From: Owenia fusiformis
Lineage: Eukaryota > Annelida > Polychaeta > Sabellida > Oweniidae
Assembly: GCA_903813345.2 (NCBI GenBank)
Contig: CAIIXF020000001.1
Location: forward strand, 60,407,885-60,467,884
Direction of reading: 5' to 3'
DNA length: 60,000 nt
The notes below the pieces were generated by a model. That model worked only from the letters and a program-made list of their open reading frames with translations. It did not search any database and had not been told where the DNA came from. This document shows positions 48,389-60,000 of the stretch, one piece after another. The translations under genes were made by a program, and so were the position numbers. How positions within the stretch are numbered: the first letter of the stretch is position 1; the number at the start of each line of letters is the position of its first letter.

Positions 48389-51300
48389 CTAGAAGTATTT
48401 TTGTAGTGGTTCTCCAAGTATTTTCTCCATTTCCCCCACAACCTCCTTGCATAAATTCTCAACCTGCAGGGATTCATCTGAAAGCATAGGCAGAGGACTA
48501 TAGTGAAGCAAATTAAACTATATCAAAACATTCAAGTGCAATATTCGAATAACCTAAATACAGTGAAATCTAACTGGATCATATAAATCAAAAATGTTAC
48601 AAAGTTACTGGTTGTGAAACACCTGGATTTACTTATTAACATTTTTGTATTTAAAAAATACTTCCAATTACATCTCATAATACACAGCAGGTATGAGGTA
48701 TTGTAGGATTTCATGAGGTCATTATATGAGAAATATACTTGGGCATTAGATTATTTAGCTTCCTTTGACTGGCTGAACTTCAAATGTTTACAAGTTTTTT
48801 CCTCTTCAGTTGGTTATTTACAAAAACATAGATTGCGTCATTAGACTGTTCGAGTGTCTCACCTTCCATGAGTTCAGCTAAGAATGGTATTGTCTCAGGT
48901 AGCAGTACCATGTAAGACTCTCCCAGCTGTTTACCTATGGCCTGTAGTACCCTCAAGGCAGCAAACCTCACCTAGAAATAATCAACAGTTGTGATAAAAT
49001 CATTTAGCCAGGAGGAAGATTATCAATTTTAACAATCCTAATGGATTTTGGTGTTAATCTTAAATAAGGCATTAACATGACGTTTATCTTTACCACCTAG
49101 AAAAGTGTAATAATTGTAACAGACACCATCACTCAGTCACAGGATATGGTGGTCATAACAATATGTCACTTCTTGTTGGTGACATAAAGCTTATTGCACA
49201 ATGTCACTAGATTTACCTTTGAGGAGGAGTGTCTGGTCTGGAGACATATCTGGTAGTTCATAGGCTTCCAAAGGGAGTCATCAGCAATGGCTACAGCAAA
49301 CTGAGCAATACAAGGGACAAGATGTTCTGTAACATGGGCTTCATAAAGGTCCTCTCCTATTTCTTCATTCTCAAGCTACAATATACATAAAATAGTTGTA
49401 ACATAAACCAATGTCAAACGGTAGATAAACATATAGGACAATTTACACTTTAATCAACTGTAATCCCTTTTTATACTTTTCACAGAAAATAATCCTGCTA
49501 TCAATCTACAAAGCACATATCTACAATATGCAAATAATTTGAACATACCTGGTCAATTAAGGGCTGCATAAGTGTGTCAAACCTCTCCTTGTTCAAAAAG
49601 CCTTCTGTGTCATGTCTACACACTTTGTGCAGTGTATCTAGTATGTAACCACATAACTGAACATTCTTTGAAACATCCTTGTAGAGTAGTTCATCTATAT
49701 GAAGAAAAATATGAGACATACAATAATGTATGGCAATTCATGCACATAAATAAAAGTATGTGATATGATCTGATCATAGAGGAGGTAATACAATGCCATA
49801 TGTAGCATGCTTATAATAGAACAAAGACTCTTACAGCGCTATCAGACATAAATATTAAATAATAAGTCATTATGATTTGGGCTAACCAGGCCTTACCTGT
49901 TTTTGAGCAGTTAGTCTTGTCAAGTAGATCTGCAGTATTCTTGATAATATGGCCAGCAAACAGATTGAACAATGCTTTCATACCATCAGCAAATCTATAA
50001 CAAATATTCCAAAATGTATTAAAATACAGACAAACTAAGAATTCAAGATGAGACATAAATTGACATAAATGTTCATCTCAAAATTTTCAAAAATAAAACT
50101 TTTTTAGAATATGGGCTTATTTTGTAAAAAGCTAGAGGTCCATCCATCTTTGGGATACACTTGGACTTCATGCATATATTGGAGTATGTGGCATGCAGTG
50201 ATATTATTATAAAGTCTTACCTATCAACAAGTCTGTAGAATGTCAACAGTCTCTCTGTAGAGGCATCATTCCTAGTGGCCCAGTCATACAGCTGCAACAA
50301 TAGCGTTATTACTAACTTTTTACCATATATAGGTTGTACATGCTAAATAGATTATAAGTCAGTTTTTACAATTCACATGCCATTTCTATAACTTTGTGTA
50401 ACTTGTGCACATCTTTAACACATATTAAGATGCATATGTATTATACTTTATATACTTTAGTGAAGCTCAGATATTCACTCACCTTGAAGAACATTGGTCT
50501 AAATGATGCCTCAGACAGTTTCATAACAAGTGACATAACAGCCTCACTAGCACTGGCCTCAACAGCATCTAAGTCAGCACTTTCACTCTGGAATGAGGAA
50601 TATACACTCAATAAATATGTACATGACAAGTGACATAACAGCCTCACTAGCACTGGCCTCAACAGCATCTAAGTCAGCACTTTCACTCTGGAATTGGGAA
50701 TATACACTCAATAGAAATGTACATGACAAGTGACATAACAGCCTCACTAGCACTGGCCTCAACAGCATCTAAATCAGCACTTTCACTCTGGAATGGGGAA
50801 TATACACTCAATAGAAATGTACATGACAAGTGACATAACAGCCTCACTAGCACTGGCCTGAACAGCATCTAAATCAGCACTTTCACTCTGGAATGGGGAA
50901 TATACACTCAATAGAAATGTACATGACAAGTGACATAACAGCCTCACTAGCACTGGCCTCAACAGCATCTAAGTCAGCACTTTCACTCTGGAATGGGGAA
51001 TATACACTCAATAGAAATGTACATGACAAGTGACATAACAGCCTCACTAGCACTGGCCTCAACAGCATCTAAATCAGCACTTTCACTCTGGAATGGGGAA
51101 TATACACTCAATAGAAATGTACATGACAAGTGACATAACAGCCTCACTAGCACTGGCCTCAACAGCATCTAAGTCAGCACTTTCACTCTGGAATGAGGAA
51201 TATACACTCAATAAATATGTACATGACAAGTGACATAACAGCCTCACTAGCACTGGCCTCAACAGCATCTAAGTCAGCACTTTCACTCTGGAATGAGGAA

Positions 51301-54300
51301 TATACACTCAATAAATATGTACATGACAAGTGACATAACAGCCTCACTAGCACTGGCCTCAACAGCATCTAAGTCAGCACTTTCACTCTGGAATAGGGAA
51401 TATACACTCAATAGAAATGTACATGACAAGTGACATAACAGCCTCACTAGCACTGGCCTCAACAGCATCTAAATCAGCACTTTCACTCTGGAATGGGGAA
51501 TATACACTCAATAGAAATGTACATGACAAGTGACATAACAGCCTCACTAGCACTGGCCTCAACAGCATCTAAATCAGCACTTTCACTCTGGAATGGGGAA
51601 TGTACACTCAATAGAAATGCACATGACAAGTGACATAACAGCCTCACTAGGGCTGGCCTCAACAGCGTCTAAATCAGCACTTTCACTCTGGAATTGGGAA
51701 TATACACTCAATAGAAATGCACATGACAAGTGACATAACAGCCTCACTAGCGCTGGCCTCAACAGCATCTAAATCAGCACTTTCACTCTGGAATGGGGAA
51801 TGTACACTCAATAGAAATGCACATGACAAGTGACATAACAGCCTCACTAGCGCTGGCCTCAACAGCGTCTAAATCAGCACTTTCACTCTGGAATTGGGAA
51901 TATACACTCAATAGAAATGCACATGACAAGTGACATAACAGCCTCACTAGCACTGGCCTCAACAGCATCTAAATCAGCACTTTCACTCTGGAATGGGGAA
52001 TATACACTCAATAGAAATGCACATGACAAGTGACATAACAGCCTCACTAGCACTGGCCTCAACAGCATCTAAATCAGCACTTTCACTCTGGAATGGGGAA
52101 TATACACTCAATAGAAATGCACATGACAAATGACATAACAGCCTCACTAGCACTGGCCTCAACAGCATCTAAATCAGCACTTTCACTCTGGAATGGGGAA
52201 TATACACTCAATAGAAATGCACATGACAAGTGACATAACAGCCTCACTAGCGCTGGCCTCAACAGCATCTAAATCAGCACTTTCACTCTGGAATGGGGAA
52301 TACACACTCAATAGAAATGTACATGACAAGTGACATAACAGCCTCACTAGCACTGGCCTCAACAGCATCTAGATCAGTACTTTCATTCTGGAATGGGGAA
52401 TATACACTCAATAGAAATGTACATGACAAGTGACATAACAGCCTCACTGGCACTGGCCTCAACAGCATCTAAGTCAGCACTTTCAATCTGGAATGGGGAA
52501 TATACACTCAATAGAAATGTACATGACAAGTGACATAACAGCCTCACTAGCACTGGCCTCAACAGCATCTAGATCAGCACTTTCACTCTGGAATGGGGAA
52601 TATACACTCAATAGAAATGCACATGACAAGTGACATAACAGCCTCACTAGCACTGGCCTCTACAGCATCTAGATCAGTACTTTCATTCTGGAATGGGGAA
52701 TATACACTCAATAGAAATGTACATGACAAGTGACATAACAGCCTCACTAGCACTGGCCTCTACAGCATCTAGATCAGTACTTTCATTCTGGAATATACAC
52801 TCAATAGAAATGCACATGACAAGTGACATAACAGCCTCACTAGCACTGGCCTCTACAGCATCTAGATCAGTACTTTCATTCTGGAATGGGGAATATACAC
52901 TCAATAGAAATGTACATGACAAGTGACATAACAGCCTCACTAGCACTGGCCTCAACAGCATCTAGATCAGTACTTTCATTCTGGAATGGGGAATATACAC
53001 TCAATAGAAATGTACATGACAAGTGACATAACAGCCTCACTAGCACTGGCCTCAACAGCATCTAGATCAGTACTTTCATTCTGGAATGGGGAATATACAC
53101 TCAATAGAAATGTACATGACAAGTGACATAACAGCCTCACTAGCACTGGCCTCAACAGCATCTAGATTAGCATTATCATGCTGGAATGTGGAATATACAC
53201 TCAATCGAAATTGACATGCATGTATGATCTCTAATTTTATGTTGGCTGTTATAATATTAAATGAAACATACCCTACCACTGATTCCCAGAAAAAAAATGT
53301 CCAGACAATAAAAATCATAATCAATACTGAGGCATCTATTACAATGTCTTAAGGTGTTATGTCTCTACCTGAGTATGGAGAACTCTGTAGTCAAGCACCA
53401 CTAGGAAAAAGTTAAAGATGGCGCTATGGTAGCTCTTCAGATCTTCCTTGTTGAGATTTGTGATGTGATCGCCAAGGATCTCTAGGAGAGATTGGACTCT
53501 TGAAACATCTTTATCCACAATGTTAGAGTAGCAGCTCTCTATGGTTGGAACTAGCACTCTAGCTGGGATGGCTGCTGCTATCCTTTGTCTGCAAGTAACA
53601 GTGAATTGTCTCTTCATGTCCATGGAATGCTAATTATTAACTGAATCCAACAACCTGAGATATTTGATTTTAATTCACAACACCCATTACTCAATTATAA
53701 AAAATAACCTTTTATTTTGTAGAGTTTTAAAAATGTGAAGAAATCAGACAATGACATCAAATCATATATATGGCATGTCTTACTTTATATTAACTCTGAT
53801 TATGATATAGAAATACATGTAGATTTTATAACTTCCCACTTACTTGACTGCCTTTAATCGTAACTGCAACTGTACTCTGTATGCACTGGACTCCTTGCTT
53901 GGTGCACTAGATATTGCAATGACCCTCTTGATGACCTCAGCCAAATATGGGCTTATAAAGTTATGGAGGTTGAAGAGCACTTTGTGAAGTGCCGTAACTG
54001 CGCTGAGTTGTAACAGTTCATTGCTGGAATACATCGTCATGACATCTATTAGACATATTGCTCATGCAACCAATTACAGACTGAGCCATGGGCCCGATCA
54101 ATTTGGTTTGGTCCAAAGAGACTTGACCCACCCATGCCTTTAAAATGCAATGCATTTCAGAAAAGTGACTACTTTCTAATTCAAAGTCATGACCAATATT
54201 CTGAAATGTACACATGTATAGCATGAATCAAAAGGTTTGTGGAGATGTGTTGTACATTGTCACCTAACATATCATTATTACTCAATTTTTGTTTTCATTC

Positions 54301-57300
54301 GACAAGTGATTAGCTAAATATATAGGATTCCCCATAGTAAAAATAAAGTCTGTTGAGAAATCCTCCTCATTTTTTATCTCCATACCTCCCATCTGCTTGA
54401 TGCTTCAGGACTTTCAACAATGCGGGCATGAACTTTCCCATATAAGGAAGAGTGTGAGGTCCCATTGAGTCACATAGCTCTGCTAGACATTGCAGTGCAC
54501 TGGCTGCAAGCTGAGGGTTGCTCTCCTCCTTAGAGAACAATGTAGTCACTGCCGCAAGTACCTAAATGAACACATTGAATCATATGCATTTGGACGGGAA
54601 GTACTGTTCTATAAATGTTTAAATAACTACTCAAGATATACACTAACAACTCAACAATTCTGCTCAAATTTAGGCAAAACAATTTAGTAGACATGCATGT
54701 AATATTTGTAATTTTTGTGGACAGTGGTAAATAATCAAGTAAATGAGGCATTTTTAATACAAACTTGTAAACTGTCATGCATTCATTGTTTTCTGTGTTT
54801 TGTAACATCTAATTCAGGTTAATGAAAATAAACTCACACCCAAATACAAGAAGAAATCTTTTGAAACTTACAGGTTTAAAAGTCTCTGGATTGTCTTCCC
54901 CAAAGACTTTAGATATCATCTTAAGACTGAACAGTGCAGTTTGCCTGTTGATGGCAAGTTCACTGGGCTCTCCCTTTGCAGTCTCCTCTGTCTTGGCAAC
55001 AAACACAAGCTGGTCAACCATCTCTAATAGCTTACTCTCCTAAATATGATCAAGAGAATGACCAAAGTAAGACTCTTGAAACTAAAATATCTGTCATTTG
55101 AAACCATTTCAGCTTTTGCGGAACTTCATGATTAGCATTACTTATATAGATATGTTCTCTTTTAAATTGGATGCCAGTTTAGAAAGCTAAGTATACCATT
55201 GAAACAATAAAGTTTGAGTAAGTTCCTAATGATTGAAGGAAATAATGAACAGAACAAATAGTAATAAACATCATATTTTTCCCAAATCAATAAAGTATGT
55301 ACGTGTAAAATGTAAATCTGACCTGTTCCTCAGTGAATGCATCTTTGTTGCAATACAGTTTAGCATTGAGAAGTTCCATTGCTTTACGTCTCACCAGTGG
55401 GAGTTCACTTGCCATCAGACCAGACACCACTTGGATAAATACTTTGCCAGGCATCAAAGAGTTAACCTGAAAAGTCAAACAAGAAATAATTCCACATACC
55501 AATTGAGCACATACACTACGAGTGTGCCTCGATATTTCCGTTTATATTTTTTCTTTATTCTGTGGAAACAGTCATCAAGAGATATTTCCACTTTTCCTGA
55601 GATGAAGACACAGGAAATAATGTGTCTTGTCAGGTGGTTGAGAGGATATATTGTCAACATTCATAATGTTAACAAATGCCAGAAATTGAGACATGTAATG
55701 AACAGTTTTCAGAGAAATCCAATACAGTAGTGAAATATGCATACTTAAGATACTTACTTATCATCACTACTTACTAATATGTAACATCAACAACCAATAC
55801 CAAGCCCACAACTAAGCCCACAAAACAATGAACAACCTACCTTATCTAGTATATCATATGCCTTGTGTAGTAAAATCCTCCAGAACTTGCTAGCAGGTGT
55901 CTGAGACTGCTCATCTGTCACTTGAGCCACACGGTGCATAAACTTGAGGTTTTCCTCCAGTAGAGACTGGTACAATGGCTCTATTTCTATACTACAGGTG
56001 TCATCTAACATAGCAACCTAAAATATAATTGCAGAGAATGCATTATTTGTTGATGACATAAGCTGCATGAGAAAGGATAGGGGACATTTTCAGCAAAGAA
56101 AAATAATATGCAAGAGAGACTGAGGACTGAGTTTGCATAATGATTCTGATGCTTCTTACTTTTGCAGCTGTATTGATCATATCACAGTCTCTGTATAAAT
56201 TGTTTATATTTGAGGTACATTCATGGACACTATAGAGATGTCTCTAAAAGGCTGAAATAAAGTTATCTACCTCTGAACCTCTGAAATAACTGTTCATTTC
56301 TCACCAATAAAATGATTTTTGTGCATACATAGGGAACATTGACAATGTGAAATATACTGACAAGGCTGTATAATCTACAGGTTCTGACCTTTCCTATGAA
56401 CTCCTCACACGACAACACAGCAATGACCAGGTTGACTGCTATGTACTGGAACTGACGGAAATGTCTGGACGAGTGGTTGTTCATGTCAAATATGACAAAC
56501 TCCTGCTCTTTTCTATTCCCTGCTGGAGTGTTCTTCCTTAACCTGGCTGGAGTGGCCACTTTAGTAGCCGCTATAGATTTAAAAATTACATTTTGTTCAG
56601 CAAAAGAAGAACCTAATAATCCACTAGTCTTATCAGTGTTGTTATTTACATTTTTCAGCAAAACCACACAATGAACATTCCAGATAGAAGCTAAACTTTG
56701 GCAAGCTCTCATAGTCACATTGACAATTATTTGCTTTATGGTATTTTCCTCATTGAGAGCAAAAACCAGGATGTAGGTTCCATAAACATAAAATATTGAG
56801 AGAGGAAAGAGACAGAAACAGGTTGGACTGCATTGATGTGGGTAATCAAAGAACACAGTGAATTGATACTGACTGAGAGAATGAATACAGATTATTATGT
56901 CAATTAAAAATATTTGTATATTGATCACCCTCAGTTTGATCTCTATTCATATTGAAATCGAAACATTTTCTAAACATACCTTCTTTATCTACAGGCAAAG
57001 ATCGTAGATACTTAAGTGATTTCTCACAGCTCTCAACAATAATGCTTGGGTCAAATTGACAGCACAACTTCACAACAAAATCCATCTCTGCAGGAAGTTC
57101 ACCAGTTTTTCGATTCTCCTAAAATAAGACAAAAAATAAGACAAAAAGAGACTTAAGCTTACTATACAGGGTGTCCATAAAGATCCGTTACAATTCCAAT
57201 GTAAGTTCAATGTAAAGTGTAGGGAATTTATGGATACACTGATTAGGATACCCTCAAATTAGTCCCTCCCCAAAAGTTTAAGTGGGAAATATGAGTTCAA

Positions 57301-57756
57301 TGTTCTGTAAGTTATTTACCTTGGGAACTATTTTACAGCAGAAATGTTTACACCTGTGGACGACTACTTAAGGCATAATAATAAACCTGACTATTAACTC
57401 TGGGGAACCATTTTTCTTTATTGGTAGCAAGTAGCTACCAACATGTTCCCTCAATGAAAGGATAAAATTATACATGGGTGATTTATATACACATAAAATT
57501 ACTTTTTTCAATAATAGCTACATACCTGTTCCTCTGCTGCCTTGGGTTGTGCAGCAGCCCTGGAGATATGACTCTCTACGAGTAACAGCACTGTGCTCCA
57601 AAGGAACCTCTGGGGGCCTACAGTCAGGAGCAGCTTCTCAAACAATGGCAGTGTCCTGTGGGTGGGGATGTGGGGGTAGGCATTGGTAAATACTTGGATG
57701 ATCCCAGATACCACTGTGTTCAACTTAATACTTTCTACACCTCTTTTCTCATTTGC
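48389..57756 (-). CDS. HEATR1: HEATR1 (UTP10/BP28 homolog), C-terminal 797 residues, 16 exons, 5' end outside window
   Basis: Minus-strand exons in order: 57756-57526, 57118-56980, 56570-56389, 56017-55841, 55466-55323, 55039-54872, 54561-54386, 54023-53844, 53588-53369, 50587-50483, 50291-50221, 49994-49897, 49694-49549, 49375-49217, 48971-48863 and 48477-48389 (TAG stop). Total 2394 bp in frame, all phases consistent. HEATR1/UTP10 is a large HEAT-repeat nucleolar protein of the small-subunit processome, needed for pre-rRNA transcription and 18S processing. Recognised signatures: KLSEASFRPMFFK, LYDWATRNDA, ALFNLFAGHI, PCIAQFAVAIADDSLWKPMN, VLLPETIPFLAELMEG and the terminal LGEPLQKYF, which align with the human C-terminus including the BP28CT region. 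The human protein is about 2144 residues, so the N-terminal part should lie beyond 60,000. The intron before exon 50587-50483 holds an array of copies of that exon's own start. Two donors are GTCAGA (after 55323 and 56389). Confidence 0.95.
49073..49187 (+). mobile_element. Core-less relative of the PEX13 intron element
   Basis: Begins AATAAGGCATTAACATGACG and ends with CATAACAATATGTCACTTCT then TTGGTGACATAA, matching the left and right ends of the 40333-44025 units. GTAACAGAC near the middle also matches. The tandem core is absent. It lies in a HEATR1 intron, so this family of ends occurs in both genes. Confidence 0.65.
50588..53207 (-). repeat. About 26 tandem copies of a 100-bp unit: 3' splice site plus exon start of HEATR1
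   Basis: Read on the minus strand, each unit holds a TTTCTATTGAGTGTATATTC tract, CCATTCCAG (acceptor), then about 65 bp identical or near identical to the first part of exon 50587-50483 (encoding SESADLDAVEASASEAVMSL). Only the copy at the low-coordinate edge continues into the rest of the exon (KLSEASFRPMFFK) and its GTGAGT donor. Units at about 51600-52300 and at 52640-53160 share block-specific variants, showing local homogenisation. The copy nearest 53200 is the most diverged. One unit near 52790 is 93 bp. Reading from any upstream acceptor meets an in-frame TGA in the next 100-bp unit. Confidence 0.93.
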
Positions 57757-57987
57757 CTGTAATATGGATATCAAATATTTTTAAACCTTTAATGCTGTTA
57801 TATTTAATACGTTCTTTATTTTCAACTTTTGACAATACTTTGCAGGGCTACAGTATCTATGTCGTGATGTGCAGACAGCACTTGAATTATCAATTTATAT
57901 CATCATTATGTAATAGTGATGTGGTTCTAATAATTTAATTCTATACATGTATTTTATCATATTGCACATGTATAATGTATATTCCTT

Positions 57988-58533
57988 ATCCCATACCAGG
58001 ACTATAGTCCTTAGAACGTCTCAATCTTTTGCCTGTATGATTACAACATGGGAGAATTTTCTATACCTCTTACACTAAAGATACCTACTTCAATAGATTC
58101 CTTGGTATTTGAGCATTCTTTTCATGTAGTTGAATCCACAATTATCTGGCTTTATCGGCATAATGAAGAAATTTCCGTTTTTGATCGCAATATTTACGTG
58201 TAATATTTAACTTATTTCAACCGTTAAATTCCTCCATTTATTGGTACTTCCGGGCCACTTCCGGGCCAGTCAAATGGGGAATCTCCTTTTAAATCCAACT
58301 GCCATTTTGAAAAGTGATGGAATCTCTCTCGATGAAAAAGAAAAATGTTCCCGTTCTGCCGATAAACCCAGATAATTGTGGATTCAACTACACGAAAAGA
58401 ATGCTAAAATACCCTGGGGAATCTATTGAAGTAGGTATCTTAAGTATAAGAGGTATAGAAAATTCTCCCATGTTGTAAATGTACAGGCAAAAGATTGAGA
58501 CGTTCTCAGGACTATAGACCTGGCACAGGATAA
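57988..58533. mobile_element. 546-bp foldback element with 10-bp TSD
   Basis: Left ATCCCATACCAGGACTATAG is mirrored at the right (CTATAGACCTGGCACAGGAT). Long arms include AACGTCTCAATCTTTTGCCT, AGATACCTACTTCAATAGAT and TGAATCCACAATTATCTGG and their complements. TATATTCCTT is repeated directly at 57978-57987 and 58534-58543. A duplication of 9-10 bp suggests a Mutator-like mover. The centre (about 58240-58280) has ACTTCCGGGCC twice. Confidence 0.8.
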
Positions 58534-58958
58534 TATATTCCTTGTATGCAATTTCTTGTTTGTTTTTGGTCCTATATTGTTCCATTACTACTATATTGAT
58601 CATTACAAAGAGCACATTACATATTCTATAACTGTACACTGTGTGTCTCATGATATTTCATCTAACGATTCTATTACTTTGATATTTAATTAATGATTTG
58701 ATAGTTCCATATTTCAAAATGACATTAAAAAGAAAAATACTACCACAATGCTGACCAAATTTGGAAAATACCATGGCAATTGTTTTATAATTGCAAGGTA
58801 GAATGGAATAAAGAATGTGCAGTGAAGTGAAGTGAAGTATAATAAGCACGAAAGTTGTATCTGTTTAGAGTGACGGTTTTTGATTGAGTAGTGGTCTCTG
58901 GATAGTGAGTAGGTGTTCATTCTGGGCTTGGACGCGGAACACTAAACAACTACGCAAA
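58534..58958. other. Probable HEATR1 intron or flanking sequence
   Basis: Nothing recognised apart from a short AAGTGAAGTG duplication near 58823-58838. HEATR1 continues upstream of the window, so this is presumably intronic. Confidence 0.4.
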
Positions 58959-59690
58959 ATGGATGACGAAGAAAAGATCACTTTATCTGGCGTGAAACAA
59001 CTATTATCAGAACAGTTAGCGTCATTCAAACGTACCTTAATAGACGATGCACAAGGTGGCAACAGTAAGGAGATGTTGCTCAAGAAATTAAAATCTGAAG
59101 AAAAGCATGACTTCAAAAAGAGAGGAAACCAAGAACAACCCGCTTTCAACGAGAAGGTGCAAACATGTACCAATGTGGCCGGAAATCTACTAAAAAAGGA
59201 AGAAGAAAGCCCCAACCTGGATCAACAAGAAAAGTTCCTCAGAGAAACGCAGGAAGCTTTAGATAAAGGTACGGAGCTTTTGTTACATAAAAACAAAATT
59301 ATAAAATAAGCAGATAGTTCTCATACAGGGTGGGGCGTATTTGACGAATACGAGAATGCCCCTATCGCTAGCGATAGTGATAAAAAGATGAATAATGCTG
59401 AACGTAATGCTACTCGAAAATTTAACAACAACAGGCGTACTCGTTTTTCTCATAGAAATTTCCATTAGGGGCTCATGGCGCGGGGCAAGCTACAATTCAC
59501 AAGGAACGCCACATGATGGTTGGTCGCCAAATGACTATAACACCAAATATTCACGCGGCTAGTTCCGATGGCATCACAACAGTCCCAAATCCAGCGATTT
59601 CTGTTTTGGATGCGGCGAGCAAGGACACTGGTGAGATTCCTGCCCAAAGAAAGCAGCAGCCAACGCTACACAGAGCACATTAAGGTCATG
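58959..59690 (+). pseudogene. Decayed gag-like gene of a DIRS/Gypsy-type retrotransposon
   Basis: A frame opens at 58959 (MDDEEKITLSGVKQLL...), runs 116 codons of charged helical sequence to a stop at 59307-59309, and continues in the same frame (DSSHTGWGVFDEYE, then Asp/Ser- and Arg-rich parts) to another stop at 59466-59468. After frame changes, a CCHC zinc knuckle appears near 59589-59635 (CFGCGEQGHW), with an in-frame stop right after HW. This order (charged domain, WG..EYE block, Arg-rich, zinc knuckle) is known from gag-like proteins of DIRS-type elements in corals and echinoderms; that match is from memory. No reverse transcriptase follows before the window ends. It is a dead copy, opposite in strand to HEATR1. 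Confidence 0.6.
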
Positions 59691-60000
59691 GTAAACCAAA
59701 CTGATGTAGGTAAAAAGTTAAGAAGCACAAGTTTTGAAAATATAGATAATAAGGCAATTTAAAACGGCATAAAGATTTTTTGTCAGATATAGGCGCAAGT
59801 TCAAACATTTTAGATGTGACTGAAAACAGTTAAAAAAATACCCTTCTTAAAAACTCCATCAGCTGAAAGGATGTGTCCGGGTATATGCCCTTTTGGTCCC
59901 TCAGTCAAATGTATGTGAAATATGGTTTTTATTACTGTCCTAGTTATATTTGATAAGTATATTTACTTTTTCATGAGTTTTGATGCATAATTAGCCCCCT
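59691..60000. other. Window end, nothing recognised
   Basis: AT-rich sequence following the zinc-knuckle remnant. No reverse transcriptase motif, exon or repeat end can be supported. Confidence 0.4.

Noticed and set aside
50593-53207. The array as 26 coding exons or a repeat protein
   Set aside because: Unit length is 100 bp (not a multiple of three), each unit has an in-frame TGA when read through, and no unit but the last has the exon's donor.
50588-53207. CRISPR-like array
   Set aside because: Units are contiguous 100-mers without unique spacers, in an animal intron.
54018-54224. Open minus-strand frame (68 codons) between two HEATR1 exons
   Set aside because: The flanking exons 54386-54561 and 53844-54023 join directly in phase and match the expected HEATR1 order, so this frame is intronic.
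56571-56928. Upstream extension of the long minus-strand frame at 56263-56928
   Set aside because: Only 56389-56570 matches HEATR1 and has acceptor and donor in phase. The rest is hydrophobic intron translation.
57168-57240. Second TA-flanked CAGGGTGTCC transposon in a HEATR1 intron
   Set aside because: Only one end is visible and no inverted partner was found before the next exon, so it is kept as a fragment, not an element.

Overview
The window is animal nuclear DNA: AT-rich, with intron-bearing genes (GT-AG junctions, consistent phases), long introns, and many short inverted-repeat transposons. Gene density, the ortholog content (PEX13, HEATR1) and an EGF/peptide-precursor neighbourhood fit a marine invertebrate. 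An echinoderm or other deuterostome is my guess, but nothing in the sequence proves the phylum.

Layout. Positions 1-14,299 contain no gene I can defend: scattered small transposons, foldback elements, one recombinase-like fragment (11.7-12.0 kb) and one possible orphan exon (8.5-8.7 kb, minus strand). A four-exon gene on the plus strand (14,300-22,086) encodes a 134-residue secreted precursor. In it a nine-residue Cys-to-Cys peptide is flanked on both sides by Lys-Arg, which looks like an undescribed neuropeptide or hormone precursor; its introns hold three large inverted-repeat elements. A seven-exon plus-strand gene (23,562-29,869) encodes a 400-residue type I membrane protein with four EGF domains, and two perfect CRE palindromes lie just upstream. 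From 29,953 to 32,038 lies a 2.1 kb DNA transposon with Transib/RAG-like ends and a 5-bp target duplication. PEX13, the peroxisomal import docking factor, is complete in four plus-strand exons (37,049-44,578). Its last intron holds a 3.7 kb tandem-repeat element rich in AGGTCA motifs. The C-terminal 797 residues of HEATR1/UTP10 (ribosome biogenesis) occupy 16 minus-strand exons (48,389-57,756), tail to tail with PEX13; its N-terminal part lies beyond the window. The right end has a foldback element and a decayed DIRS-like gag.

The most notable structures are: (1) the candidate cyclic peptide precursor; (2) in HEATR1, about 26 tandem copies of a 100-bp unit made of a 3' splice site plus the start of the downstream exon, giving a ladder of decoy acceptors; (3) the PEX13 intron element, whose layout resembles Helentron-associated/pearl elements; (4) the Transib-like element; and (5) a nearly perfect 924-bp palindrome in an intron of the peptide gene.

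PEX13 and HEATR1 are housekeeping genes in unrelated pathways. I see no evidence that the four genes form one functional system. What they share is heavy invasion of their introns by hairpin-forming repeats. All joins, copy counts and similarities were read by eye, without database searches.
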